64,000 nucleotides of DNA from Litchfieldella xinjiangensis (GTDB lineage Bacteria; Pseudomonadota; Gammaproteobacteria; Pseudomonadales; Halomonadaceae). Below, in pieces: positions 31,065 to 39,984 of the stretch. Under the pieces are notes generated by a model. The model searched no databases and was not told the DNA's origin. It worked only from the letters and a program-made list of their open reading frames with translations. The first letter of the stretch is position 1. Each line of letters starts with the position of its first letter. A program made the translations under genes and the position numbers. The DNA lies in assembly GCF_000759345.1 (NCBI RefSeq), contig NZ_JPZL01000003.1:310001-374000 (forward strand). Reading direction: 5' to 3'.

Positions 31065-31093
31065 TTGTCATTCCATTGCCTTAGCCCTATAGT
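31065..31093 (+). promoter_or_regulatory. Sigma-70 type promoter for the 31-aa gene
   Basis: TTGTCA (31065-31070) and TATAGT (31088-31093) are separated by 17 bases, an almost ideal -35/-10 pair, about 70 bases before the small ORF. Confidence 0.7.
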
Positions 31094-31161
31094 CGATTCC
31101 TGTCGTCATAGGGCGACTCACGTGAGTCATATCGCAACAACACGCTCTACGGAGTCAGGCA

Positions 31162-31257
31162 ATGAAGCGCAAGCCCGATCTGGTCATGGCATTGATGTTG
31201 GTCTTCGGCATCGGTGTAGTGGCAACCGGCTATGCACAAGCCCTGGTGGGCAGTTAG
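31162..31257 (+). CDS. Small single-span membrane peptide, 31 aa, unknown function
   Basis: A 31-codon ORF starting MKRKPDLVMALMLVFG and ending ALVGS. A basic N-terminus is followed by one hydrophobic stretch (about residues 8-28), predicting an inner-membrane peptide with its basic end inside. GGAG at 31151-31154 lies 7 bases before the ATG, a good promoter lies upstream and a strong terminator follows, so it looks like a complete stand-alone gene. I do not recognise a function. A cleavable signal ending near ATGYAQA is a less likely reading, because almost nothing would remain. Confidence 0.65.
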   Translation: MKRKPDLVMALMLVFGIGVVATGYAQALVGS

Positions 31258-31313
31258 TCGCAGACAGACGCAGGAAAACGAATAATTTCTAGTGTCATGA
31301 CCAGAGCATATCC

Positions 31314-31346
31314 CCGGCAGACGAGTGATCGTCTGCCGGTTTTTTT
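31314..31346 (+). terminator. Terminator of the 31-aa gene
   Basis: An 11-bp perfect stem, CCGGCAGACGA (31314-31324) with its complement at 31329-31339, is followed by seven Ts. Confidence 0.92.
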
Positions 31347-31366
31347 GGCGCGTCTTTTGTTTCGTC

Positions 31367-32014
31367 TCAGGGGCGAATCACGCCGCGATCGCTCACGATC
31401 GCATCCAGGGGGACGTCCCATGAGGCCGTAGGCAGCTCGGAGACTTCCTGTACGGCATGCGCAACTCCGAACAAGCGAGGGCGAGGTCCGGGACGGCGTG
31501 TGAAGGCAAAGCTGCGATCGTAGAAGCCGCCCCCCATGCCCATGCGTCGGCCATGCCGGTCGAAGCCCACCAGAGGCAACAACACCAGATCGAGTCGCCA
31601 GGGGGGCACGCGCCGAGCACGGTGCGCGCCATGTTGGGTGTCGGGTTCAGCGATGCCGAAACGGTTACGCACCATGGGTGTGCCGGCGTGATAGTGAACG
31701 AACCATAGGCGGTTTTCAGCCAGCGGTTGCAACACCGGCAGGTAGACCTTGGCGCCGCGCCGCTCCCACCAGTCGATCATGGGGGTCGGGTCGATCTCGC
31801 CGTCGTTGGGCAGGTACAGGGCGATATGGCGCGCTCGTTGCACCTCGGGCAACTGGCGCAGATGGCGGCACAGCGATCGGGCAGCGCTGCGTTGTGCGGA
31901 CCGGTTCAGCGCGCGGCGACGGGTTCGCAGCGTCCGACGAAGGGCCTGGCGGCGAGCCGCTTCGGGCAGCGTCGCCCATTCGGCAGGAATGTCGAAAGGG
32001 GCATGCTCAGCCAT
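31367..32014 (-). CDS. fau: 5-formyltetrahydrofolate cyclo-ligase
   Basis: A 215-aa enzyme that converts 5-formyltetrahydrofolate to methenyl-tetrahydrofolate with ATP. The family signature is LVGFDRHGRRMGMGGGFYDR in the C-terminal half, and the N-terminal RRTLRTRRRALN helix is also typical. In many gammaproteobacteria this gene (ygfA) follows 6S RNA and zapA, exactly as here, and is processed from the same transcript. Confidence 0.93.
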   Translation of the reverse strand: MAEHAPFDIPAEWATLPEAARRQALRRTLRTRRRALNRSAQRSAARSLCRHLRQLPEVQRARHIALYLPNDGEIDPTPMIDWWERRGAKVYLPVLQPLAENRLWFVHYHAGTPMVRNRFGIAEPDTQHGAHRARRVPPWRLDLVLLPLVGFDRHGRRMGMGGGFYDRSFAFTRRPGPRPRLFGVAHAVQEVSELPTASWDVPLDAIVSDRGVIRP

Positions 32015-32035
32015 GATCCGCCGTCGTTCAGTAAT

Positions 32036-32222
32036 GGAGTTCCCCAGAATGCCGCTGTCGTTCTGGCCCTTGAACCCATTGGTTCAAGGTGGGTGGCCGC
32101 AGACAGACCGTCAGGCTTTCCGACGCACGGACATGCACACGGGTCTGTCTAGCAATTGGCCCCCTGGGTACTGCGCATAGGCTCGAGGGACTATAACGAC
32201 TGGCGTACATCCCAGGGAACAG
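32036..32222 (-). ncRNA. ssrS: 6S RNA
   Basis: About 187 bases on the minus strand, between zapA and fau, the conserved genomic position of 6S RNA. The 3' part contains CACCTTGAACCAATGGGTTC, almost identical to the E. coli CACCTTGAACCAAGGGTTC hairpin, then GCGGCATTCTGGGGAACTCC against GCGGCATCTCGGAGATTCC. The two ends pair (TTCCCTGGGATGT near 32220 with the ATTCTGGGGAA end), giving the long rod with a central bubble that mimics an open promoter. It binds sigma-70 RNA polymerase in stationary phase. Exact ends are estimated from E. coli. Confidence 0.9.
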
Positions 32223-32269
32223 TCTTCATCCTAACAGAGGCTGGGGGCCATCGCCAAAGTGGCGACAGG

Positions 32270-32572
32270 CTATCTTGCCGGGGCGTCGGCCAGGGCCCGC
32301 TCGAGACGCTCGCCGATGCGGGCCAGCGAAGCTTCGCCTTCCTTACGCTCTTCAAGGACCTCGAGCAGCTCGTGGGCGATGTTGAGTGCCGCCATGACGG
32401 CGATCTTTTCGGCGCCGAGTACCTTGCCGCGGGCATGGATACCATGCATGGCGCGATCGAGATAGCGTGCGGCACGCTTGAGCTTGTCCTGTTCATCGGG
32501 GGGGCAGGCGATGACGTAGCCCCGCCCGAGCAGGGTAATTTCGGTAGTGGTAGGTCGAGCGTCGTCACTCAT
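32270..32572 (-). CDS. zapA: Cell division protein ZapA
   Basis: A 100-aa protein that bundles FtsZ filaments at the division ring. TEITLLGRGYVIACPPDEQD is the N-terminal beta domain, and AALNIAHELLEVLEERK begins the long C-terminal coiled coil. The ATG at 32572 gives the family length; a longer open frame to 32896 is not supported. It is divergent from ygfB, with 252 bases between that hold no gene, and is followed by 6S RNA. Confidence 0.92.
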   Translation of the reverse strand: MSDDARPTTTEITLLGRGYVIACPPDEQDKLKRAARYLDRAMHGIHARGKVLGAEKIAVMAALNIAHELLEVLEERKEGEASLARIGERLERALADAPAR

Positions 32573-32824
32573 CGCGGGCTCCTGGCGGGCCGGGTGCATC
32601 CAGGTGGCAGGATGCAGGAACAGCTGCCGCCTGATTTCCTGTGTCTGTAGATAGCGCGTGAGCGGGGGGCCCTCGCCGCCGCCTCGCCCAACGCCTAGAA
32701 TGTCGGGGTACGACGCACTATACGAGGGCCGTTTGCGAACGGTCAACGCACCGTTTTCGTACGGCTGGCCGTCGCATGATGCGAATGGCTGCCGGCCCGA
32801 TTCCCCCAGACCACGGAACCCCGC

Positions 32825-33391
32825 ATGTCCCTGATCAACGAGCGCCTCGATTTCTCCACCCTGGCCAACGTTTTCCTGTTGCATGGGAGTCTGCAATCAC
32901 CGGCTTTTCTCGACGGCCGCCTCGCTGCCGAGCTGGCGCTACGCGACATCTCCGCCGAAGTGTGGCTGGAGGAAGTCTGTGCCGCGCTGGGCGTCGAGCA
33001 GCCGCGCGATCCTGAGAGTGGCGAAGCCCTGCTGGGCTGGCGCCGGCAGGCACTCGATGACCTGAGCGCCGCCGAACTCGACTACATGCCGCTGCTGCCT
33101 GATGACATGTTCTCGCTCTCCGAACAGGCCCAGGGACTCCAGGAGTGGAGCCAGGGCTTCCTCGAGGGCCTGTCGTCGGTGGACGAGGCGACGCGCCAGC
33201 ACTGGTCCGCCAACCTGCGTGAAGCAATCGAGGATCTCGCCACCCTGGCGTCGCTCGATGTCGAACTCGACGACAGCAGCGAGAACGAGAATGACCTGTT
33301 CGCCTTGACCGAGCATGCCCGGATGGCCGCCATGCTGCTGTATACCGAGCAGCACCCCGGCAAGCCCCAGGTCGAACAGTCCCCGCAATGA
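32825..33391 (+). CDS. YgfB / UPF0149 family protein
   Basis: A 188-aa acidic, helical protein matching the UPF0149 family (YgfB/YecA-type without the SEC-C metal tail). It has FLHGSLQSPAFLDGR-like text near residue 18-33 and QGFLEGLSS later. In Pseudomonas, YgfB affects antibiotic resistance gene control, but its molecular role is not generally settled. It precedes pepP-ubiH-ubiI in the conserved order; its stop overlaps an in-frame upstream ATG of pepP. Confidence 0.88.
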   Translation: MSLINERLDFSTLANVFLLHGSLQSPAFLDGRLAAELALRDISAEVWLEEVCAALGVEQPRDPESGEALLGWRRQALDDLSAAELDYMPLLPDDMFSLSEQAQGLQEWSQGFLEGLSSVDEATRQHWSANLREAIEDLATLASLDVELDDSSENENDLFALTEHARMAAMLLYTEQHPGKPQVEQSPQ

Positions 33392-33414
33392 CTGCCACCC
33401 AACCAGGAGCTCCG

Positions 33415-34752
33415 ATGTCCCGCGACATCCTGACACGACCCGCCCCGATCGGCCTCGATGAGTATCGCGACCGCCGTCGCGCCCTGATGGCCGCCCTTCC
33501 CCCCGCCAGTGCCGTGCTAGTGCCTGCAGCGGGGCTGGTCACGCGCTCGCGCGATAGCGACCACCCATTCCGTCAGAACAGCGATTTTCACTATCTCACC
33601 GGCTTTCCCGAGCCGGAGGCGTTGCTGCTCCTGTTGCCGGGCCGTGAGGAGGGCGAGGCGATCCTGTTCTGCCAGGACAAGGATCCTACCCTCGAAGCCT
33701 GGACGGGCATTCGCGTGGGTGCTGCCGGTGTCGTGTCCCGATTCGGCATTGATCAAGCGTTTGAGAATGCTGAGCGCGAGGCGCGTCTGCCCGACCTGCT
33801 GGAGGGGCGTGAGGCGCTCTTTCTCCCGCTTGACGATGCCCCAGCCATGGCACTGGCCAGGCAGGTACGCGATAGCCTCATGGCGCGTCGGCGTCATGGG
33901 GTGGTGGCCCCTTCACGCTTTTGCGACGTCAGCGAGCTCATGCACGAACAACGCCTGATCAAGAGCGAGGCGGAACTGGCCCTGATGCGTCACGCCGCAG
34001 AGGTTTCGGCGCGTGCGCATTGCCGTGCCATGCAAGCGACCCAGGTCGGTCTCAGCGAATATCACCTGCAGGCGGAGCTCGAGCACGAATTCATCTGGCA
34101 CGGCGGCAGTGGCCCGGCCTATGCCACGATTGTCGGCAGCGGGGCCAACGCCTGCGTACTGCACTACATCGAGAATCGCGATCCGCTACGCGACGGCGAG
34201 CTGGTGCTGATCGACGCTGGCGCCGAGTTCGACCTGTATGCCGGGGATATCACGCGCACCTTTCCGGTCAATGGCCGCTTCAGCGATGCTCAGCGGGCGC
34301 TCTATGAGGTTGTGCTCGCCGCCCAGGAACGCGCCGTGGCTGCCGTGACACCCGGCGCCACCTTGACCGAGATACATGACGGCGTGGTTCGCGACCTGAC
34401 ACGCGGCTTGCTCGAGCTGGGGTTGCTGGAGGGCGATCTGGAAACGTGCATCGAGGAAGGCCGTTATCGTCGTTTCTACCTGCACTCCACGTCTCACTGG
34501 CTGGGTCTCGATGTCCACGATGTCGGCGACTACCGCGTGGCCGGTGCCCCGCGTGGCTTGACACCCGGCATGGTGGTCACCGTCGAGCCCGGGCTCTACG
34601 TACCCGATGAGGACGATATTCCTGCGGCCTGGCGCGGGGTGGGCATCCGCATCGAGGACGATGTTGTTGTGACACCGACAGGCAACGAGGTACTCACGCA
34701 AGGGGTCCCCAAACGGATCGAGGATATTCAAGCCCTGATGCGCAAGAACTGA
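33415..34752 (+). CDS. pepP: Xaa-Pro aminopeptidase P
   Basis: A 445-aa M24B metallopeptidase that removes N-terminal residues before proline. The two-metal site is visible as DAGAEFDLYAGDITRTFPVNG (two Asp), the His of STSHWLGLDVHDVG, VEPGLYV and IRIEDDVVVT (two Glu). AGGAG at 33405-33409 supports the ATG at 33415; the ATG at 33388 overlapping the ygfB stop is an alternative. It is the second gene of the ygfB-pepP-ubiH-ubiI cluster. Confidence 0.93.
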   Translation: MSRDILTRPAPIGLDEYRDRRRALMAALPPASAVLVPAAGLVTRSRDSDHPFRQNSDFHYLTGFPEPEALLLLLPGREEGEAILFCQDKDPTLEAWTGIRVGAAGVVSRFGIDQAFENAEREARLPDLLEGREALFLPLDDAPAMALARQVRDSLMARRRHGVVAPSRFCDVSELMHEQRLIKSEAELALMRHAAEVSARAHCRAMQATQVGLSEYHLQAELEHEFIWHGGSGPAYATIVGSGANACVLHYIENRDPLRDGELVLIDAGAEFDLYAGDITRTFPVNGRFSDAQRALYEVVLAAQERAVAAVTPGATLTEIHDGVVRDLTRGLLELGLLEGDLETCIEEGRYRRFYLHSTSHWLGLDVHDVGDYRVAGAPRGLTPGMVVTVEPGLYVPDEDDIPAAWRGVGIRIEDDVVVTPTGNEVLTQGVPKRIEDIQALMRKN

Positions 34753-34780
34753 TCGCAATGCAAAAAGCCAAGCCAGTGGA

Positions 34781-34796
34781 TTACGTAATTACGTAA
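34781..34796. promoter_or_regulatory. Tandem palindrome, operator-like, between pepP and ubiH
   Basis: TTACGTAATTACGTAA is a perfect 16-base palindrome made of two copies of the palindrome TTACGTAA. It lies 81 bases before ubiH in an otherwise ordinary 124-base gap. Confidence 0.6.
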
Positions 34797-34876
34797 CTCT
34801 ATGCGTAGTACACTACCAATCGGTTTGCGCTGTCCGGGTCAATGGCAGAGACCGACCATAGGAGACGCCGAGTCAT

Positions 34877-36076
34877 ATGCAGCAGGTAGATATCGCCATC
34901 ATCGGAGGCGGGCTCGTGGGGGCGAGCCTGGCCGCGGCCTTGGCGCCGACGATCCAGGCGCATGGACTGAAAGTGGCCGTCATCGAGGCGGCGCCCTTGC
35001 CCTCGGCGCTGAACAGCGACGCCTACCAGCCCAGCTTCGACGCCCGCGCCAGTGCCATCGCCCGTGGCTCGCGCCAGCATTTCGAGACGCTCGGGCTATG
35101 GGATGCGCTCTCGCGGGAGGCCGAACCGATCGGCCGCATCCATGTCAGCGAGCGTGGTCGCATGGGCGTCACCCGGCTCGATGCCGGAGAGCTGCATGTC
35201 GATGCGCTGGGCTACGTGATTCCCAATGCCTGGTTGGGGCAGGTGCTGCATCAGCGACTGGCGACGTTGCCATTGACCTGGCACTGTCCGGCCAAGGTCG
35301 AGAACATCGCAGTCACTGCCCAAGGGCATCGTTTGAGTCTTTCCGATGGCAGCCAACTGGAGGCTGGCTTGACGGTGCTGGCCGATGGAGGACGCTCGGG
35401 ACTCAAGGAGCGCCTGGGCATAGCCAGTCGCGAAGCAGCCTATGACCAGGTGGCCCTGATTGCCAACGTGGCGGTCAGCCGCCCTCACCAGGGCGTGGCG
35501 TACGAACGCTTCACCGATGACGGGCCCATTGCGCTGCTGCCCCTGGCCGGCCAGCGCATGGCGCTGATCTGGATCCATGAGCTGGGGCGTGAACAATCCC
35601 GGTTGGCCCTGAGCGATGGGGATTTTCTTGCCGAACTGCAGCGTGCCTTCGGTGAGCGCGCGGGGCGCTTCCGTCAGGTAGGGACCCGCCACGCCTACCC
35701 ACTCACGCTGGTTACCGCCAATGAGCCGGTGCGGCCGGGCCTCGCGGTGCTGGGCAACGCTGCCCATGCCTTGCATCCCGTGGCGGGGCAGGGCTTCAAC
35801 CTGGCCCTGCGCGGGGTCATGGATCTCGTCGCCGCCCTGGAGTCCGGCCTGGCACGCCAAGCCGCGCCGGGGAGCATGGAGATCCTGGCTGACTTCGAGC
35901 GTCGCCGTGCTGCGGATCGGCACAACGTCATCCGCTTCAGCGACGGGTTGATCCGGCTATTTGGCATCGACCATCCCCTGCTGTCCCATGCCCGGGCCGC
36001 AGGACTGGTCGCGACCAACCTGATCGGGCCGCTGCGCCGTACCCTGGCACGTCGCGCCATGGGCACCGAGCGATGA
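34877..36076 (+). CDS. ubiH: 2-octaprenyl-6-methoxyphenol hydroxylase
   Basis: A 399-aa FAD monooxygenase of ubiquinone synthesis (C1 hydroxylation in E. coli). The dinucleotide motif is IAIIGGGLVGASLA (7-20), and the second FAD motif is VLGNAAHALHPVAGQGFNLALR. The assignment as UbiH rather than UbiI/UbiF rests on order, directly before ubiI, and on similarity to UbiH. Confidence 0.88.
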   Translation: MQQVDIAIIGGGLVGASLAAALAPTIQAHGLKVAVIEAAPLPSALNSDAYQPSFDARASAIARGSRQHFETLGLWDALSREAEPIGRIHVSERGRMGVTRLDAGELHVDALGYVIPNAWLGQVLHQRLATLPLTWHCPAKVENIAVTAQGHRLSLSDGSQLEAGLTVLADGGRSGLKERLGIASREAAYDQVALIANVAVSRPHQGVAYERFTDDGPIALLPLAGQRMALIWIHELGREQSRLALSDGDFLAELQRAFGERAGRFRQVGTRHAYPLTLVTANEPVRPGLAVLGNAAHALHPVAGQGFNLALRGVMDLVAALESGLARQAAPGSMEILADFERRRAADRHNVIRFSDGLIRLFGIDHPLLSHARAAGLVATNLIGPLRRTLARRAMGTER

Positions 36077-36157
36077 AATGCGGGTAGCATTCCATGAATC
36101 GACACGAGGTCGCGAGCGCGTCACGCTCCGACGATAAAACGCGGACAAGGAGAGACC

Positions 36158-37378
36158 ATGCAGGCCGAAGTGATCGTCGTAGGCGGTGGAATGGTAGGCG
36201 CGACACTGGCGGCCCTGTTGGGCGAGGCCGGGATCGCGGTCCAGGTTCTGGATGCCCGCCCCGGGCCCGTCGACCGCCAGGCAGGAACCGGGCGTCCGGC
36301 GCTACGCGTGAGTGCCGTGACCGAGGTATCACGCCGGCTGTTCGTCGGGCTGGGTGCGTGGCCGGCCATGCAGGCGCGCCGAGTTACGCCTTACACCGGC
36401 ATGCATGTCTGGGAGCAGCAGGGCAGCGGTGAGATTCGTTTCGATGCCGAGCAGGCCGGCGTGGCCACGCTGGGGCATATCGTCGAGAACGAGGTGATCC
36501 TGGCGGCGCTGGAGGAACGTCTGGAAAGACTGCCCACGGTCGAGATGCGTTATGGTTGCCGCGTCGAATCCCTGGGCGCGTGGCAGAGCGAAATGCGTCA
36601 GCTGACGTTGAATAACGGGGAGACGCTTTCCGCCCCGTTGATCGTGGCGGCCGATGGGGCACGCTCACGGCTGCGCGAGCTGGCGGGTATCACGGCTGAC
36701 GCCCATGATACGGGCCACCATGCGCTGGTGACGACGGTTCGACTCGAGCGGCCGCATGGCGGGGTGGCGCGCCAGGTCTTTCTGCCCGAAGGGCCGCTCG
36801 CCTTTCTGCCATTGACGCTCGATGACGATCCCCATCACTGCTCGATCGTCTGGTCCACCTCACCCCAGCACGTCGAACGCCTGCGATCGTTGACACCTGA
36901 TGCGCTGGGGGCCGAGATGGCCACGGCCTTCGATCACCGCCTGGGCCAGGTCGAGGTGATCGACGAAACCGCGAGCTTTCCCTTGGCCCAGCGCCATGCT
37001 TCGCGCTACGTCATGCCCGGATTGGCACTGATCGGCGATGCGGCCCACAGCATCCACCCCCTGGCAGGCCAGGGGGTCAATCTGGGCTTGATGGATGCGG
37101 CGGTGCTGGCCGAAGAGTTGGTGAGCGCTCGTTCACGTGGGGCGTCATTGGGTGACGAGCGCATCCTTTCGCGGTACGCCCGGCGGCGGCGAGGGGATAA
37201 CGCCGCGATGCTGACCATGATGGATGGTTTCCGCCTGCTGTTCGGCAGTGCGAATCCCATGCTGACCCTGGCAAGAAACCTGGGTCTGGCGGGGGTCGAT
37301 CGCCTGACGCCATTGAAGCGCGTGTTGATTCGCCAGGCGATCGGTGAGCGGGGACACCTGCCCCGCCGATGCCGTTGA
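36158..37378 (+). CDS. ubiI: UbiI-like ubiquinone hydroxylase (VisC family)
   Basis: A 406-aa FAD monooxygenase paralogous to the preceding gene, probably acting at C5 of the ubiquinone ring. It has VIVVGGGMVGATLAALL at the start and LIGDAAHSIHPLAGQGVNLGLMDA in the FAD site. AAGGAGAG immediately precedes the ATG. It closes the ygfB-pepP-ubiH-ubiI cluster and converges on ctpA. The exact position hydroxylated is inferred from gene order. Confidence 0.85.
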   Translation: MQAEVIVVGGGMVGATLAALLGEAGIAVQVLDARPGPVDRQAGTGRPALRVSAVTEVSRRLFVGLGAWPAMQARRVTPYTGMHVWEQQGSGEIRFDAEQAGVATLGHIVENEVILAALEERLERLPTVEMRYGCRVESLGAWQSEMRQLTLNNGETLSAPLIVAADGARSRLRELAGITADAHDTGHHALVTTVRLERPHGGVARQVFLPEGPLAFLPLTLDDDPHHCSIVWSTSPQHVERLRSLTPDALGAEMATAFDHRLGQVEVIDETASFPLAQRHASRYVMPGLALIGDAAHSIHPLAGQGVNLGLMDAAVLAEELVSARSRGASLGDERILSRYARRRRGDNAAMLTMMDGFRLLFGSANPMLTLARNLGLAGVDRLTPLKRVLIRQAIGERGHLPRRCR

Positions 37379-37391
37379 TCTGCTACTCGCG

Positions 37392-38684
37392 TTAATTTGC
37401 CGAGGACGCGCGCTCGCGCGTGCCGAGTACGTTCAGCGCCTTGAGCAGATTGAGTGCCTCGCCAAGCTGGTAATCCTCACGCAGGCGGGGCGAGCCCTCA
37501 CGCTGGGTACGCGTTTCGCCATTGCCTTGCAGGTGCCCCTCGAGGTCGGATTCGCGCAGCGGCACTGCGCTGCCCTCGGCGATCTCCAGTCGGCCACGCA
37601 CCACCTCGACATCCGGCTCGATGCCTTGGGCCTGGATCGAACGGCCGTTGGGCGTGAAGTAGAGGGCGGTAGTCAGCTTGAGCCCGTCGCCGTTACCCAG
37701 CGGCATGACCTGCTGTACCGAGCCCTTGCCGAAACTGTCGGTGCCCATGACCACCGCGCGGCGTTGATCTTGGAGCGCACCGGCGACGATCTCTGCCGCC
37801 GAGGCGCTACCGCCGTTAATGAGTACCACCATCGCGACGTCGGGTGCAGTGGTTTCGGCATTGGCCGAGAAGCGCATGTCGCTGTCGCCCAGTCGGCCTT
37901 CGGTATAGACGATCAGGCCCTCGTCGAGGAATGCGTCAGCCACTTCGACAGCCGATTGCAGTACACCGCCGGGGTTGTTACGCAGGTCGAGCACCAGCCC
38001 TTCGAGGGGCGCCTCCTGCGCCATGCGCGTCAACGCGTTGCGCACCTGCTCGCCGGTACGGCTCTGGAATTGGCTGATGCGCAGATAACCGTAGCCCGGT
38101 TCAAGCAATTCGCTCTTCACGCTCTCGGTACGGATGATCTCGCGGGTCAGCGTGACAGTGCGCGGTGCGGCCTCGCCGCTGCGCAGGATGGTGATCTCCA
38201 CCTCGCTGCCAGGCTCGCCGCGCATCAGCGTGACGGCTTCCTGCAGCGACAACCCGTCGGTGGCGGTGCCGTCTACGCGCAGGATGATATCGCGGGACTG
38301 CAGCCCCGCCCGTGCCGCGGGTGTGTCGTCGATGGGCGAGATGACGGTCAGTTGCCCATCCTCCATGCCGACCTCGATACCGATGCCGCCGAATTGCCCT
38401 TCGGTGGATTCGCGCAGGCTATCGAACTCTTCGCGGTCCAGATACGCCGAGTGCGGATCGAGTTCCCCAAGCATGCCGCGCATCGCATTCCGCAGCAGGG
38501 TGCTGTCATCGACCTCTTCGACATAGGCACGCTTGATACGCTCGAAGACCTCGACGAAGGTCTGGATGTCCTCGATCGGCAGGTCGTCGGCTGGCTGTGG
38601 CGAGGTCTGGGCCTGGACGGGCAGCGCCAGTAGCGCCACAGGCAAGAGCCGGGCCAGGAAATGCTGAAAAGCGGTGACGGACAT
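37392..38684 (-). CDS. ctpA: S41 carboxy-terminal processing protease
   Basis: A 430-aa periplasmic serine protease. A signal peptide covers about residues 1-25 (LLPVALLALPVQA). A PDZ domain follows (IDDTPAARAGLQSRDIILRV). The catalytic Ser is in NGGSASAAEIVAG and the Lys in GTDSFGKGSVQ. CtpA-type proteases trim periplasmic targets, including peptidoglycan hydrolases and their activators. CGGAG precedes the ATG at 38684; a start at 38708 would disturb the signal. It follows envC and gpmI on the same strand, an order also found in Pseudomonas. Confidence 0.92.
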   Translation of the reverse strand: MSVTAFQHFLARLLPVALLALPVQAQTSPQPADDLPIEDIQTFVEVFERIKRAYVEEVDDSTLLRNAMRGMLGELDPHSAYLDREEFDSLRESTEGQFGGIGIEVGMEDGQLTVISPIDDTPAARAGLQSRDIILRVDGTATDGLSLQEAVTLMRGEPGSEVEITILRSGEAAPRTVTLTREIIRTESVKSELLEPGYGYLRISQFQSRTGEQVRNALTRMAQEAPLEGLVLDLRNNPGGVLQSAVEVADAFLDEGLIVYTEGRLGDSDMRFSANAETTAPDVAMVVLINGGSASAAEIVAGALQDQRRAVVMGTDSFGKGSVQQVMPLGNGDGLKLTTALYFTPNGRSIQAQGIEPDVEVVRGRLEIAEGSAVPLRESDLEGHLQGNGETRTQREGSPRLREDYQLGEALNLLKALNVLGTRERASSAN

Positions 38685-38776
38685 GCGGACTCCGGTCGAA
38701 AGGCACAAGATGAATGCTCCAGCATAGCCGCTGGGCGGGGCGTTGATCCATAGTCGAAGTCGAGGTGCGCTGTGAC

Positions 38777-39934
38777 TCAGCGCCTTGCCATCCAGCGCTG
38801 CGGATCGATGGGGTCGCCATCGCGACGGACTTCGAAGTACAGCGCGGCGCGCTCGCGCCCGCCACTCACACCGACGGCACCGAGCGTATCGCCGCGCTCA
38901 ACCGCTTCGCCAGGGCCCACCGAAAAGTGCTGCAGGTGGGCATGCAGCGTCATGATGCCGTCGCCATGATCGAGGATCAGCAGGTTGCCAAAGCCCCGCA
39001 TCCAGTCGGCAAACACCACGCGCCCGGCATGAATTGCGCTGACTGGGCTGCCTTCGGCGGCAACGAACACGATGCCGTTACGGTTTACGCCGTCACCGCT
39101 TCCGAAGGTGGTATCGACACGACCCTGCACCGGCCAGGGCAGGTCGCCCTGGGTACCGGCAATGGCGGTGGATGGCGGCGGGGTCTTGAGGCGTGCCAGC
39201 TCTTCCTGAACCTGACGCAGCACGCGCTCGGCATGGGCGCGATCCTGGTTGAGGGCCTCAAGGCGGGACTGTTCGGTGGCGTAGCGGCTCTCGAGGTCGG
39301 CCATCAATGCCTGGCGCGTCGCAACCTGGGACGAGAGCTCACGACCCCGCTGCGCAAGTTCCTCCTGCAATGCGTCGAGCCGTGTCGACCGCTCGTCCAG
39401 CGCCCGGCGGTTCTCGGCCAGGCGGGCGTCCAGCGCGGCGAGCTCGTCGAGACGCGCATTGCGTGCTTGGGACAGGTGGTTGAGGTAGGTCTGGAGGCGA
39501 TCCAGGCGCGCCGGATCGTCCTGGTTGAGCAGTAACTTGAGCTGGGGCGATAGACCCAGGCGGTACAAGGCGTCGAGCTGGGTTTCGATCGCCTCGACCT
39601 GCTCCCGGCGCTCCGCCTCGAGCTCGCGACGTGACGCCTCGAGGTCTACGATCTCGTCATCGAGTCGCCGCCGCTCGTCCTGGAGCGTATCAAGACGCCG
39701 GTGGGTCTCGCCCAGCGCCGTCTCGACGTCGCGCAGTGCCTGCTCGGCATCGTCACGGGCATCGCGGGCCACATCCAGGCGCTTGGAGACGGACTGGATC
39801 TCGCTACCGATGGCATCCAGGCGCTCCCGAGCCTCTCGTTCGCTGGGCGCTGCCCACACCGGCGAGGCCAGCACCGATGATGCCAGCATCGCCACCACTC
39901 CGACTGCCGCTACCCGCCACAGCGCTGTTCCCAA
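38777..39934 (-). CDS. envC: EnvC-like activator of cell-division amidases
   Basis: A 385-aa periplasmic protein with a signal peptide (cut near SPVWA), long coiled coil (about 30-265) and C-terminal LytM (M23) domain. The LytM domain looks catalytically degenerate. Where active enzymes have HxGxD, it reads NRNGIVFVAAEGSP, and only part of the zinc site (LHAHL) remains, as in EnvC, which activates AmiA/AmiB rather than cutting peptidoglycan. It lies between gpmI and ctpA. Confidence 0.88.
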   Translation of the reverse strand: MGTALWRVAAVGVVAMLASSVLASPVWAAPSEREARERLDAIGSEIQSVSKRLDVARDARDDAEQALRDVETALGETHRRLDTLQDERRRLDDEIVDLEASRRELEAERREQVEAIETQLDALYRLGLSPQLKLLLNQDDPARLDRLQTYLNHLSQARNARLDELAALDARLAENRRALDERSTRLDALQEELAQRGRELSSQVATRQALMADLESRYATEQSRLEALNQDRAHAERVLRQVQEELARLKTPPPSTAIAGTQGDLPWPVQGRVDTTFGSGDGVNRNGIVFVAAEGSPVSAIHAGRVVFADWMRGFGNLLILDHGDGIMTLHAHLQHFSVGPGEAVERGDTLGAVGVSGGRERAALYFEVRRDGDPIDPQRWMARR

Positions 39935-39984
39935 GATGACCGCTCCATCACGCTGCCCGGCGTTGCGGGACGAGTTGCTAAATG

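Noticed and set aside
32573-32896. Long N-terminal extension of zapA
   Set aside because: ZapA proteins are about 100 residues; the extension overlaps the ygfB start and has no family similarity.
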